A DNA stretch of 64,000 bases from Glaciibacter superstes DSM 21135 (lineage in GTDB: Bacteria > Actinomycetota > Actinomycetes > Actinomycetales > Microbacteriaceae). The translations under genes were made by a program, and so were the position numbers. Location of the stretch: contig NZ_ATWH01000009.1 in assembly GCF_000421145.1 (NCBI RefSeq), forward strand, positions 124,001-188,000. The letters run 5' to 3'. The stretch's first letter is position 1. Each line of letters opens with the position of its first letter. Shown in pieces: positions 1-7,783 of the stretch. The notes under the pieces are model-generated. The model searched no databases, was not told the origin of the DNA, and was given only the letters and a program-made list of their open reading frames with translations.

Positions 1-910
1 TGCGGGCGGCGAGCCATTTGCGATAGTCCTTGGGCGCGTAGGTGGTGGTGTACATGGCCCGATAGCGCGGCATCAATTCCGGGTGGTCGCGGGCCAGCCA
101 CTGGTAGTACCAGTCCTTCACGCCGGGTTTCAGGTGCAGGGCCGTGTAGAGAACGGATGTCGCCCCGGCCGCCTTCGCCTGCCGCAGTGCCTCATCGAGG
201 TGGGCGGTCGTGTCGGTCAGAAATGGCAGGATCGGCATCATGAATATTGAGCAATCGAGCCCTTTGTCGCGCACAGCGCTTACCGTGGCCAGTCGGGCCT
301 TCGTCGACGGGGTGCCGGGTTCGACGGCTTGCTGGAGGTCGTCGTCGTAGATGGCGATCGACATCGCGAGGTCGACGGGCACGCGTTCGGCGGCTTCGGC
401 GATGAGATCGAGGTCGCGGCGCAGCAGCGTGCCCTTGGTGAGGATGCTGAATGGGGTGTCTGCGTTCGCCAGCGCAGCGATGATGCCTGGCATCACTCGG
501 TAGCGCCCTTCTGCGCGCTGGTACGGATCGGTGTTGGTGCCGAGGGCGACCGGATGCCGCCCCCAGCCGGGCTTGGCGAGTTCTTTCTGCAGGATCTCGG
601 ACACGTTGACCTTCACGATGATCTCATTGTCGAAGTCTTTGCCCGAGTCGAGGTCGAGGTACTTGTGGGTGGGCCGAGCAAAGCAGTATGAGCACGCATG
701 ACTGCATCCTCTGTAGGGGTTGATGGTCCAGCCGAAGGGCATCTGGCTCTGGCCGGGCACGTGGTTCAGCGCCGACTTCGCGAGCACCTCGTGAAACGTG
801 ATCCCGGCGAACTCCGGAGTGGTGACGCTTCGCACCAGGTTGTTCAGGCGCGCCAGTCCGGGCAGCGTTCCCGCCTGCTCCGTCTGCAATTCCTGCCCGC
901 TCCACCGCAT
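1..910 (-). CDS. Rv2578c-family radical SAM protein (3' end cut by window edge)
   Basis: About 303 codons are visible, reading from an ATG at 908-910 to the left edge without a stop, so the C-terminus is missing. The N-terminus begins MRWSGQELQTEQAG, a form I know from the Rv2578c family. The cluster-binding motif CSHACSYC, near residues 65-72 and followed by FARPT, is the CxxxCxxC signature that holds a 4Fe-4S cluster in radical S-adenosylmethionine enzymes. Later segments such as NTDPYQRAEG and SILTKGTLLRRD match the SplB-like group. Family members are DNA- or stress-linked by context, but the substrate is not established. A LexA-box-like sequence lies 10 bp upstream of the start. The start is well supported because the family N-terminus begins exactly there. 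The frame was absent from the usual closed-ORF view because it has no stop inside the window. Confidence 0.88.
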   Translation of the reverse strand, partial: MRWSGQELQTEQAGTLPGLARLNNLVRSVTTPEFAGITFHEVLAKSALNHVPGQSQMPFGWTINPYRGCSHACSYCFARPTHKYLDLDSGKDFDNEIIVKVNVSEILQKELAKPGWGRHPVALGTNTDPYQRAEGRYRVMPGIIAALANADTPFSILTKGTLLRRDLDLIAEAAERVPVDLAMSIAIYDDDLQQAVEPGTPSTKARLATVSAVRDKGLDCSIFMMPILPFLTDTTAHLDEALRQAKAAGATSVLYTALHLKPGVKDWYYQWLARDHPELMPRYRAMYTTTYAPKDYRKWLAAR

Positions 911-919
911 ACTCGTTAT

Positions 920-935
920 TCGAACACAACTTCTA
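920..935 (-). promoter_or_regulatory. LexA (SOS) box-like site before the radical SAM gene
   Basis: The plus strand reads TCGAACACAACTTCTA. The actinobacterial SOS box is TCGAACnnnnGTTCGA. The first half-site matches fully (TCGAAC) and the second half matches 4 of 6 positions. The box lies 10 bp upstream of the ATG at 910, a usual place for a LexA operator. I recall that the mycobacterial homologue Rv2578c is listed among SOS-box genes. One half is imperfect, so binding is plausible rather than certain. Confidence 0.5.
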
Positions 936-972
936 TTCTGACGCAAGTGCTTTGCACTCACTCTCGTACGTC

Positions 973-1017
973 GAGCCGTGACTTGAGCACCTTCCCGGGC
1001 GTCGGGAAGGTGCTTAG
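973..1017. repeat. Left part of a palindromic repeat split by the insertion sequence
   Basis: GAGCCGTGA, then AGCACCTTCCCG and CGGGAAGGTGCT, form nested inverted arms ending at CTTAG (1013-1017). The closing outer arm, CTTAGCTCACGGCTC, lies at 2320-2334 on the far side of the insertion sequence. Joining 1017 to 2325 restores a hairpin of about 55 nt that closely resembles the uninterrupted copy at 4412-4478. The element therefore existed before the insertion. It may have acted as a terminator or REP-like element 3' of the neighbouring genes. Confidence 0.75.
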
Positions 1018-2319
1018 GGCTCTCTGATTATCAACACGCTCATTCTTGGGGTGGGTTGAGGGTGTAGTTCCATTCGGGGTGCCAGTCGTGGCGGGCCAGA
1101 ATCCGGCCGGTCTCGAGAGCTCTCATCTGCTGGTCAGGGATCTTGACGCCGAGGGGGTATTCGTTCTCGTCAAGTTCAGCATGGACGCTCAGGCCGGTTC
1201 TGGTTGTCGTCCCGGCGATGGTGTTCACGATGACGTCGTGACTGGTCAGCGGCCGGCCTCGCCAGTTCATCGAGATGTGGGAGAACAGGCGGTGTTCGAT
1301 CTTGTTCCACTTCGACGTGCCTGGCGGGAGGTGGCAGACGGTGATGGCCAGCCCGGTCTCCTCGGCCAGGGCGGCCAGTTCGGTCTTCCATAGCCGGGTG
1401 CGGTACCCGTTGGAGCCGCCGCCATCGGCGGTGATCAGCAGCCGGGTCGCGCCCGGGTAGGCGTGGCGGCCGGTGCTGTTCCACCAGGAGCGGATCGTGT
1501 TGACCGCGAACGTGGCCGTGTCGTGATCGGTGCCCACGCTGACCCACCCGGTGTTGCCGGCGATGTCGTACACCCCGTACGGGTTCGCCTTGCCCAGTTC
1601 GGGGTCGATGAAGTCATGCACCTTCACCGGTTCCGGATCCCCCAAGGGTCGCCACTGCGTCCCGTTGTTTCGGTAGTTGCCGACCAGTTCCTTCTTCTTC
1701 GCGTCTACGCTGATCACCGGATCGGCGGTGCCGAGGTGATCAGCGGCCTGCTCGTTGAGGTAGGAGAACTGTCCGTCCCGGTCCGGGTGCTGGTTGCCCT
1801 CCACCATCTTCGCGTTCGCTTGCAGGCTGAACCCCTGCTCTTTCAGCAGCCGGGCCACGGTATCCGCACTGACCGGGTGACCGGTCGCGGTCAGCTCGGC
1901 GGCGAGCTTCTCCGTCGACAGTGTCGTCCATGACAGAGCCGACTCCGGATCCCCACGACGTGTCGGTTCCACCAGGGCCAGCAGCGCGGGAACCAGACCC
2001 GAGTCGGTTTCGGTGAGCTTCTTGCGGCCCCCGCCGGGCCGGCGCACCCGGTCCAACGGTGCTTCCCCCGACTCCAGCTGCCCAACGCCCTCCTGCACCC
2101 GGGACCGGGATGCCCCCGACGCCCGCGCCACCGCGATGATTCCACCATGACCCAGCGACCGCGCCCTCGCCGCGAGCACCAATCGCGCCGAACGCTCATC
2201 CAGATGCGGAAGCAACGCCTCGAACTCCGCAGCCATCTCCCTGACGACATCCCCTGAAACAGCCATACACCATTATCAACCACACACCACGATCAGACGG
2301 CATTATTTTGCGGTGCGTC
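1018..2319 (-). mobile_element. ISAzo13-like insertion sequence, about 1.3 kb, single transposase
   Basis: The element is bounded by a 5-bp direct repeat, CTTAG, at 1013-1017 and 2320-2324, which I read as the target-site duplication. The ends start GGCTCTCTG (left) and GACGCACCG (right, complement). This fits the Ga/g ends I recall for the ISAzo13 family, but beyond the first bases the terminal inverted repeats are weak. ATTATCAAC appears just inside both ends (about 1027 and 2272), but in direct rather than inverted orientation. The empty target can be reconstructed from a second copy of the interrupted palindrome at 4412-4478, which supports the boundaries independently. The transposase frame is intact, so the element may be recent or still active. 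Confidence 0.72.
1040..2266 (-). CDS. ISAzo13-family DDE transposase
   Basis: A 408-residue protein, full length for the family. It begins with a helical DNA-binding region containing GGIIAVARASGASRSRV (about residues 40-57), followed by the basic PGGGRKKLTE linker. The catalytic core has ISVDAKKKELVGNY (first Asp, near residue 192), LLITADGGGSN (second Asp, near 281) and SKWNKIEHRLFSHI (Glu, near 324), giving a complete DDE triad. CHLPPGTSKWNKIEH is highly characteristic of ISAzo13 transposases. There are no stops or frameshifts. The gene nearly fills the element and reads toward its left end. It catalyses cut-and-paste or replicative movement of its own element. Confidence 0.9.
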   Translation of the reverse strand: MAVSGDVVREMAAEFEALLPHLDERSARLVLAARARSLGHGGIIAVARASGASRSRVQEGVGQLESGEAPLDRVRRPGGGRKKLTETDSGLVPALLALVEPTRRGDPESALSWTTLSTEKLAAELTATGHPVSADTVARLLKEQGFSLQANAKMVEGNQHPDRDGQFSYLNEQAADHLGTADPVISVDAKKKELVGNYRNNGTQWRPLGDPEPVKVHDFIDPELGKANPYGVYDIAGNTGWVSVGTDHDTATFAVNTIRSWWNSTGRHAYPGATRLLITADGGGSNGYRTRLWKTELAALAEETGLAITVCHLPPGTSKWNKIEHRLFSHISMNWRGRPLTSHDVIVNTIAGTTTRTGLSVHAELDENEYPLGVKIPDQQMRALETGRILARHDWHPEWNYTLNPPQE

Positions 2320-2370
2320 CTTAGCTCACGGCTCGGCGAGGGTTCCCGCGGTGGTCGCGGTGGCCGAGGT

Positions 2371-2442
2371 GGTCAGGGTGGTCAGGGTGGTCAGGGTGGT
2401 CAGGGTGGTCAGGGTGGTCAGGGTGCTCAGGGTGCTCAGGTG
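2371..2442. repeat. 9-bp tandem repeat, six perfect GGTCAGGGT units plus two variants
   Basis: GGTCAGGGT is repeated six times from 2371 to 2424, followed by two units beginning GCTCAGG. The last unit contains the stop codon of the ABC-F gene (2436-2438 on the minus strand). On the minus strand each unit carries TGA, so stops recur in that frame. The plus strand is rich in short G runs that could form a two-tetrad quadruplex. The array lies between the insertion sequence and the ABC-F gene and looks like a slippage-prone minisatellite. It has no spacers, so it is not a CRISPR array. Confidence 0.9.
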
Positions 2443-4274
2443 GCGGGGCGCACGGGGACAGGCGGGCGGCCACGACCGAGCTCGAGGCGATCGCCCGTCC
2501 AGTTACGGCACAACCAGCGGTCGTGGCTGGCGACGATCACCGCACCCGGGTAGGTACCGAGGGCGTCTTCGAGCTCGGTCGCCAGCGAGAGCGACAGATG
2601 GTTCGTCGGCTCATCGAGCAGGAACACGTGGGGAGGCTTCGCGATGATCAATGCCAGCGCAAGCCGACGCTGCTGCCCCACAGACAATGCCCCCGCCGGG
2701 CGATCGAGATCGCGCGGCGCGATCAGCCCGAGGCTGACCAACGGCGTGCGCTCTGCCCGCTTCTCCCCCAGCGCCTCGAGGTATATGCGCCGCGGAGAAT
2801 GCGACGGGTCGGCGAAGCGCACGTCCTGCTCGAGCAGACCGATCCGCAGCGCACTACGACGGTTCAGGATGCCGCTGTCGAGCGCCAGCTGACCGGCCAG
2901 AACGCTGAGCAGAGTCGACTTCCCCGCTCCATTGTGCCCCGTGACCAGCAGTCGCGACCGGGGTTCGATGCTCAGTTTGTGGAGATCGAGGCGACCGCGC
3001 ACCCGCGCGTCGCTCAGCTGAAGCAGCAGGCCCTGGCCGCCGGCATCCGTCGCCGATGTGGGTGCGAAACCGGACGGGATGCCGGCGAACGTCAGCGGCG
3101 CCGGGGGCTTTCGCACCTGATTCTGCTGCAGCTCCTCGTAGCGCCCGCGAGCGTTGCGTACCCGGCGGGAGATTTGGTCTTGCACGCGATCACCGCGGCG
3201 TCCGTACGACATCTTGTTGTTGTCGGTCATGGCGCGAGCGTGGTTGATGTTCGGGGCGGTACCGACCACGGCGTACGCCAGTCGCTTCAGCTCGTCTTGC
3301 TCATCGGCGAACTGCGCTTCCCAGCGGGCACGCTCGGCCGACTTGTGGCCGAGGTAATCGCTGTAGTTGCCACCGAAGGTCGTGAGCTGCGCCCCCGCGC
3401 CGGTCATCACTGCGCCGGCCATCCCCGCACCGGCCAACAAGGCTCTGGCCGGATCGAGGTCGACCAGCCCGGTCGCCACGGCGTCGAGGAACGCCCGGTC
3501 GTGGCTCGCGAAGACAACCGGCCCACGCCAGGCGAGCAGTTGCCTCTCGAGGAATGCGGCGGCCGCATCGTCGAGATGGTTGGTCGGCTCGTCGAGCAGC
3601 AGCGCTTCTGGGCGCTGCAGGAGCAACGCCGCAAGCGCGAAGCGGCTGCGCTGCCCGCCCGACACCTCGCCGAGGCGCCGGCCGAGCGGTATGTCGTCAA
3701 CGCCGAGCCCGGCGAGAACCTCATCTCGGCGCGCGCCGACGCTCCACACATCAGCGCGTTCGGCAGCGGCGAGCGCTGCGTCGTACCGGGTCGCTGGGTC
3801 TTGCGTCGGGCTAGCGGAGCCGGCCGGGCCAACGGAGCCAACCGGGCCAACGGCATCCGTCGCCAGCCCCTGCGCGGCCTCGTCGAGCTCTGACTCGATC
3901 GCGCGTACCTCAGAGAGCGCGTCTTCGACGAGCTGCTCGAGGGTGTCTTCCGGTTCGAAGCGCACCTCCTGCCAGAGCATGCCGATGCGCGCCGGACGCA
4001 CGATGGTGCCGGCATCCGGCTGCTCTTCCCCGGCGAGGATGCGCAGCAGCGTCGACTTTCCGACGCCGTTCTCGCCGATCAGCCCGATGCGCTGCCCCGC
4101 CGAGACCGTGAGGTTGACGTCGGTCAGCACGCGCCGGTCGCCGTACGTCTGCGAGACGCCGTCAACCCGGAGGTGGTCTGCGGTGCCGGCGGCGCGGGGC
4201 GCGAAATTGGTAACTGGTTGCGTGTTTGGTTGCGTCAAAACAGCCACCCTTCGAGGTGATGCTCTCCGCTGCAC
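2436..4274 (-). CDS. ABC-F family ribosome-associated ATPase
   Basis: A 612-residue protein with two ABC domains and no membrane segments. Domain 1 has Walker A GENGVGKST (about residues 67-75), signature VSGGQRSR and Walker B ALLLDEPTNHLDD. Domain 2 has Walker A GHNGAGKST, signature LSVGQQRRLAL and Walker B VFLLDEPTNHLS. The charged linker NMSYGRRGDRVQDQIS is the P-site tRNA interaction motif region. ABC-F proteins act on the ribosome as translation factors or antibiotic-resistance proteins; the antibiotic-resistance type is possible but not shown. The first GTG (4274) lies inside a leader hairpin. GTG at 4247 or TTG at 4238 (preceded by GAAGG) are equally plausible starts and would remove 9 or 12 residues. 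Confidence 0.85.
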   Translation of the reverse strand: MQRRASPRRVAVLTQPNTQPVTNFAPRAAGTADHLRVDGVSQTYGDRRVLTDVNLTVSAGQRIGLIGENGVGKSTLLRILAGEEQPDAGTIVRPARIGMLWQEVRFEPEDTLEQLVEDALSEVRAIESELDEAAQGLATDAVGPVGSVGPAGSASPTQDPATRYDAALAAAERADVWSVGARRDEVLAGLGVDDIPLGRRLGEVSGGQRSRFALAALLLQRPEALLLDEPTNHLDDAAAAFLERQLLAWRGPVVFASHDRAFLDAVATGLVDLDPARALLAGAGMAGAVMTGAGAQLTTFGGNYSDYLGHKSAERARWEAQFADEQDELKRLAYAVVGTAPNINHARAMTDNNKMSYGRRGDRVQDQISRRVRNARGRYEELQQNQVRKPPAPLTFAGIPSGFAPTSATDAGGQGLLLQLSDARVRGRLDLHKLSIEPRSRLLVTGHNGAGKSTLLSVLAGQLALDSGILNRRSALRIGLLEQDVRFADPSHSPRRIYLEALGEKRAERTPLVSLGLIAPRDLDRPAGALSVGQQRRLALALIIAKPPHVFLLDEPTNHLSLSLATELEDALGTYPGAVIVASHDRWLCRNWTGDRLELGRGRPPVPVRPAT

Positions 4275-4355
4275 GAGCGTGCGCCTGTCGGGAGAGCGGC
4301 AATTCCCGCCGGGCTGGGCCTCGGACGCGGGACGGAAGGGTGATTACAACTTCAT
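4261..4355 (-). promoter_or_regulatory. Possible attenuator leader of the ABC-F gene
   Basis: A three-codon frame, ATG AAG TTG TAA, lies at 4355-4344. Downstream, GGAGAGC (minus strand, 4267-4261) can pair with GCTCTCC (4297-4291), with an inner stem GCACG/CGTGC at 4271-4282. The hairpin would mask the purine-rich stretch just before the internal start candidates. Short leader peptides with alternative hairpins are known before antibiotic-resistance ABC-F genes. The assignment here rests only on this layout. Confidence 0.3.
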
Positions 4356-4411
4356 AGCGTCGTAGACACTACCGGCTGCGACATCCGTTCGTCAAACACG
4401 CCGCCGGCCGG

Positions 4412-4478
4412 CTCGCCGAACCGTGACTTGAGCACGTTCCCGACGCTCGGGAAGGTGCTTAACTCGCGGCTCGGCGAG
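4412..4478. repeat. Intact 67-nt palindromic repeat between ABC-F and mqo
   Basis: CTCGCCGA (4412-4419) pairs with TCGGCGAG (4471-4478), and AGCACGTTCCCGA pairs imperfectly with TCGGGAAGGTGCT around a CGC loop. This is the same family as the element split by the insertion sequence at 973/2334. It lies just downstream of mqo (stop at 4522), where it could end mqo transcription or stabilise its mRNA 3' end. There is no T-run. Confidence 0.75.
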
Positions 4479-4521
4479 ACTCCCGAGGGTGCGACGCGGG
4501 TGACGGATGCCGCGGCGCGGC

Positions 4522-6000
4522 TCAGGCCGGCAGGTGCAGAGCAGAGGCGGTCGCGGCCAGTGACGCGGCGGCGGTGTCCCGGTCATCGGAGAGCTTCGTG
4601 CCGAGCGAGGGGATCATCTCGCGGAGCTTCGGCTCCCAGGCGGCATACTCGTCTGGGAAGCAGGTTTTCAGCAGGTTGACCATGATCGGAACGGCGGTCG
4701 ACGCGCCAGGGGACGCACCGAGCAGCCCGGCAATCGTGCCATCGGCCGCGGTGATGACCTCGGTGCCGAACTGGAGCACGCCGCCCTTGTCAGCATCCTT
4801 CTTCATCACCTGCACGCGCTGGCCGGCGGTGATGATCTCCCAATCGTCGAGCTTCGCGGTCGGCATGAACTGCTGCAGCGCCTTGAGCTTGGCGCCGCGA
4901 GTGGCGACGAGTTCGCCGACGAGGTACTTCATCAGGTCGAAATTGTGCCAGGCGACGGCGAGCATCGGGCCGAGGTTGTGCGCCCGCACCGAGAACGGCA
5001 GGTCGAACCAGGTGCTCGACTTCAAGAACTTCGGCGAGAATCCGGCGTACGGCCCGAACAGGAGCGAGGCCTCGCCGTCGACAACGCGGGTGTCGAGGTG
5101 CGGAACCGACATCGGCGGGGCGCCGACGGATGCCTTGCCGTACACCTTCGCCTGGTGCTGCGCGACGATCTTGGGGTTGCTGGTCTTCAGGAACTGACCG
5201 CTGATCGGGAACCCGCCGAACCCCTCGATCTCGGGAATCCCGCTGTTCTGCAGCAGGGCAAGTGCGCCGCCGCCCGCACCGACGAAGACGAATCGGGCGT
5301 GAACTTCACGGCGGGTCTGCCCGACCGTGCGCAGCAGTTTGACGCGCCACGTGCCATCCGTCTGCTGCTTCAGGTTTGTCACGTGCTGGTTGAGGTGCAG
5401 TTCGGCACCCTGCTCGACCAGGTTGTCGAACAGGAAGCGGGTGAGCGCACCGAAGTCGACATCGGTGCCTGAAACGATGCGGGTGGCGGCGATCTTCTGG
5501 CGCGGGCTTCGCTTCTTGGTGAGCAGCGGGGTCCACTCGCCGATCTTCGCCGGATCATCGCTGAACTCCATGCCCTGGAACAGCGGCTGGTCTTTGAGCG
5601 CCTCGTAGCGCTTGCGCAGGTATTCGACGTTGGCCTTGCCGCGCACAAACGTCATGTGCGGCGTGGAGTTGATGAACTTCTCGGGCTCTGGCAGTGCGCC
5701 GGTGGCGACGAGGTGCGACCACAGCTGGCGGCTGATCTGGAACTGCTCGTTGATCGCGACGGCCTTGTCGGCGGTGACGGTTCCGTCTGGCGCCTCCGGC
5801 ATGTAGTTCAGTTCGCAGAGGGCGGCGTGGCCGGTGCCCGCGTTGTTCCAGGGGTTCGAGCTCTCCTGCGCAACCTCGCCGAGGCGTTCGAAGATCTGGA
5901 TGTTCCAGTCGGGCTGCAGGTGCTTGATCAGGGTGCCGAGGGTGGCACTCATGATGCCGCCCCCAATGAGTACGACGTCGATGGGGGCCTCTGAATTCAC
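4522..6000 (-). CDS. mqo: malate:quinone oxidoreductase
   Basis: A 492-residue FAD flavoprotein that oxidises malate to oxaloacetate and passes electrons to membrane quinones, replacing or assisting NAD-dependent malate dehydrogenase in the citric acid cycle. The N-terminal dinucleotide fold is clear (VVLIGGGIMSATLGTLI, residues 9-25), followed by the family blocks SNPWNNAGTGHAALCELNY and ATRIVSGTDVDFGALTR. The C-terminus has FGPYAGFSPKFLK and LLGASPGASTAVPIM. The length is normal for the family. The start is a GTG at 6000 with a poor ribosome-binding site. The gene appears monocistronic, with 168 bp upstream to the GH18-like gene, where I see no gene or clear structure, and the palindrome downstream. 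Confidence 0.96.
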   Translation of the reverse strand: MNSEAPIDVVLIGGGIMSATLGTLIKHLQPDWNIQIFERLGEVAQESSNPWNNAGTGHAALCELNYMPEAPDGTVTADKAVAINEQFQISRQLWSHLVATGALPEPEKFINSTPHMTFVRGKANVEYLRKRYEALKDQPLFQGMEFSDDPAKIGEWTPLLTKKRSPRQKIAATRIVSGTDVDFGALTRFLFDNLVEQGAELHLNQHVTNLKQQTDGTWRVKLLRTVGQTRREVHARFVFVGAGGGALALLQNSGIPEIEGFGGFPISGQFLKTSNPKIVAQHQAKVYGKASVGAPPMSVPHLDTRVVDGEASLLFGPYAGFSPKFLKSSTWFDLPFSVRAHNLGPMLAVAWHNFDLMKYLVGELVATRGAKLKALQQFMPTAKLDDWEIITAGQRVQVMKKDADKGGVLQFGTEVITAADGTIAGLLGASPGASTAVPIMVNLLKTCFPDEYAAWEPKLREMIPSLGTKLSDDRDTAAASLAATASALHLPA

Positions 6001-6169
6001 GCTTTTCAGTCTATCGCGGCAAACGGATGCCTCCTGCCGGGCGCGGTTTTACGGCCCGCCTGTGCTCGCTGGCCGCCTCGCGGCCCGGCCCACGCGCCCG
6101 GAATCGCTGTATCCACCCAGAATCGCAGCTAGAGCGGCGACTCCCGGCGCGAACGGCGATTCCCGGCCA

Positions 6170-7783
6170 TCAGCCGGCTGCCGGCAGGGACGCCCGAACC
6201 GTTTTGACCTCAGCCTCGGTGAGTGGCACCCACGGCGAGGCGTCTGGGCCAGACGAGGCCGCGTCGGGGCTCTCACCCTGGTTCCACCACTTCGACTCGT
6301 ACGGCACCCCCTCGAAGAGCACGCGGTCACCCTTGTTGAATTGCGTGGTCCCGCTCCAGTCGGGGTAGGTGCCGACCGGCAGCGTCGGCTGCTCGAACGG
6401 CTTCTCCCCCGGCAACACCGGCCCGATCAGCGTCCAGGGCGTCTCCCACTCGTTGAGAACCGGGTTGTCGGGCAGATCTCCGCGGGTCCACCACTTCGCC
6501 TGGTACACGTTCTGGTGCCAGACCACCTTCGTCCCCTCGAGGAACGACGCTTCCTCTGACCAGATCATGTACGGGCTGGTCTCGGGGTCGTCGACGGGTG
6601 TCTCGATGCGGTCGGCCTCGTCGGTCGTCACCGCCGTAGCAGAGATCTCCGGTCGGCCGGTGAAGCCCGTCGCCAGGGTCACCGCGAATGTCGCGTCACC
6701 CTGCTCGATGCCGCTGCAGGCATCCGATACCCGCTTCACGTCCGCGTAATTGGATCCACAGGTCACGTCGCGGTTCAACGACCACATCGACATGCGGCCG
6801 ATCCGCTTCTCCTGCGCGAACGCGTTGAGCTTCTCGGCGTCCGCCAGGCTGAACACCTCGGCCGGAACGTCGTTCTGGCCGATCATCGGCGTCGCCCCGA
6901 GCTTCGACCACAGGGTCGCCTCCGACAGGTCGGTGCCGGCCCGTGAATACAGTGTGCCGAGTTGCCGCTTCGTCGACGTCAACGCCTGGATCGACGCCTC
7001 CGCCATGCTCATCGTGGCTTTCTTGCTGCTCCCGTAGTCCATTGTCATCACGTTGACACCGGCCAGGTCCACCCCGGCGACGAGCATCTGGCTGACGGCG
7101 GTTGTGCCGTCTTCGGTCAGCCCAGACGGTGCAACGGGCAAGGTCAGCCACACGGCGAGGTCGTCGCCAGCCGCACGGCGCTCCGACTGCAACCGGCTGA
7201 TGGCATCCGCCCGCCGTTTTCCCGCCGCGACATCCGTGAGGTTGCCCGCCTCGATATCGAGATCAATGGTCGTCACATCGTACCGATCGAGCACCGCCGC
7301 ATATGCGTCGACGAGCTTCGACTCATCCTCACAGCCGGTCGCCAGTTCGTCGTTCAGCAGACCGCCGAACGACACGATCGCCTGGCCGCCCAGCTGCTGC
7401 AGCCGTGCCAGCCGCCGGTCGAGGTCGAGAACCTCGGATGCCTCATCCAGCGAATACGCGGCGCCCCACGTCGGCGTGCACGCGTCATCCTTGTCGGCGA
7501 CGATGAATGACAGCACGACGTCGCGGGTCGCGTCGCCTTTCGGCGTCTCGAAATTGAAGGCTGGGGTTGCTGTGACGTCGGCGTACCCGGCGAACCAGGG
7601 GTCGAACGACTCCGTCGCCTGCGCTGAGTTCCACCACTGCCAGCCGACGTACCCGCCGCTGGCGAGCACGACGACCAGCATCGCCGACAACACAATGCGA
7701 AGCTTCGACAACCGGCGGCGTGCCACGGGCTGCGCCGGGGGCGACGGCGAGGGCGAGACAGGGATCGGATCCACGGAGCTCAT
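6170..7783 (-). CDS. membrane-anchored GH18-like protein with two CBM5/12 modules
   Basis: 537 residues. An N-terminal Pro/Ser-rich cytoplasmic tail and one membrane segment (about 28-46) are followed by a GH18-like barrel. SFGG at 138-141 and DLDIE at 174-178 correspond to the SxGG and DxxDxDxE motifs. The catalytic Glu178 is present, but the first Asp of the motif is Thr171. Two C-terminal modules around 395-450 and 475-525 carry the AKWW/SKWW aromatic motif of CBM5/12, which binds chitin-like or related polymers. The start overlaps the stop of the glycosyltransferase gene by 4 bp (ATGA), so the two are translationally coupled. I infer trimming, holding or modifying of the polymer made by that synthase; a plain chitinase is the alternative. 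Confidence 0.8.
   Translation of the reverse strand: MSSVDPIPVSPSPSPPAQPVARRRLSKLRIVLSAMLVVVLASGGYVGWQWWNSAQATESFDPWFAGYADVTATPAFNFETPKGDATRDVVLSFIVADKDDACTPTWGAAYSLDEASEVLDLDRRLARLQQLGGQAIVSFGGLLNDELATGCEDESKLVDAYAAVLDRYDVTTIDLDIEAGNLTDVAAGKRRADAISRLQSERRAAGDDLAVWLTLPVAPSGLTEDGTTAVSQMLVAGVDLAGVNVMTMDYGSSKKATMSMAEASIQALTSTKRQLGTLYSRAGTDLSEATLWSKLGATPMIGQNDVPAEVFSLADAEKLNAFAQEKRIGRMSMWSLNRDVTCGSNYADVKRVSDACSGIEQGDATFAVTLATGFTGRPEISATAVTTDEADRIETPVDDPETSPYMIWSEEASFLEGTKVVWHQNVYQAKWWTRGDLPDNPVLNEWETPWTLIGPVLPGEKPFEQPTLPVGTYPDWSGTTQFNKGDRVLFEGVPYESKWWNQGESPDAASSGPDASPWVPLTEAEVKTVRASLPAAG

Noticed and set aside
1018-2319. Long terminal inverted repeats of the insertion sequence
   Set aside because: Only the first base and scattered positions match between the two ends; the ATTATCAAC words inside both ends are in direct orientation.
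2371-2442. Tandem array as a CRISPR
   Set aside because: Units are 9 bp with no spacers and there are no cas genes. The 18-bp arrays at 11303 and 53257 likewise have no spacers.
2523-3893. 456-codon plus-strand ORF opposite the ABC-F gene
   Set aside because: It is antisense to an intact ABC-F gene with all ATPase motifs, has no recognisable domain, and long antisense frames are expected in high-GC DNA.
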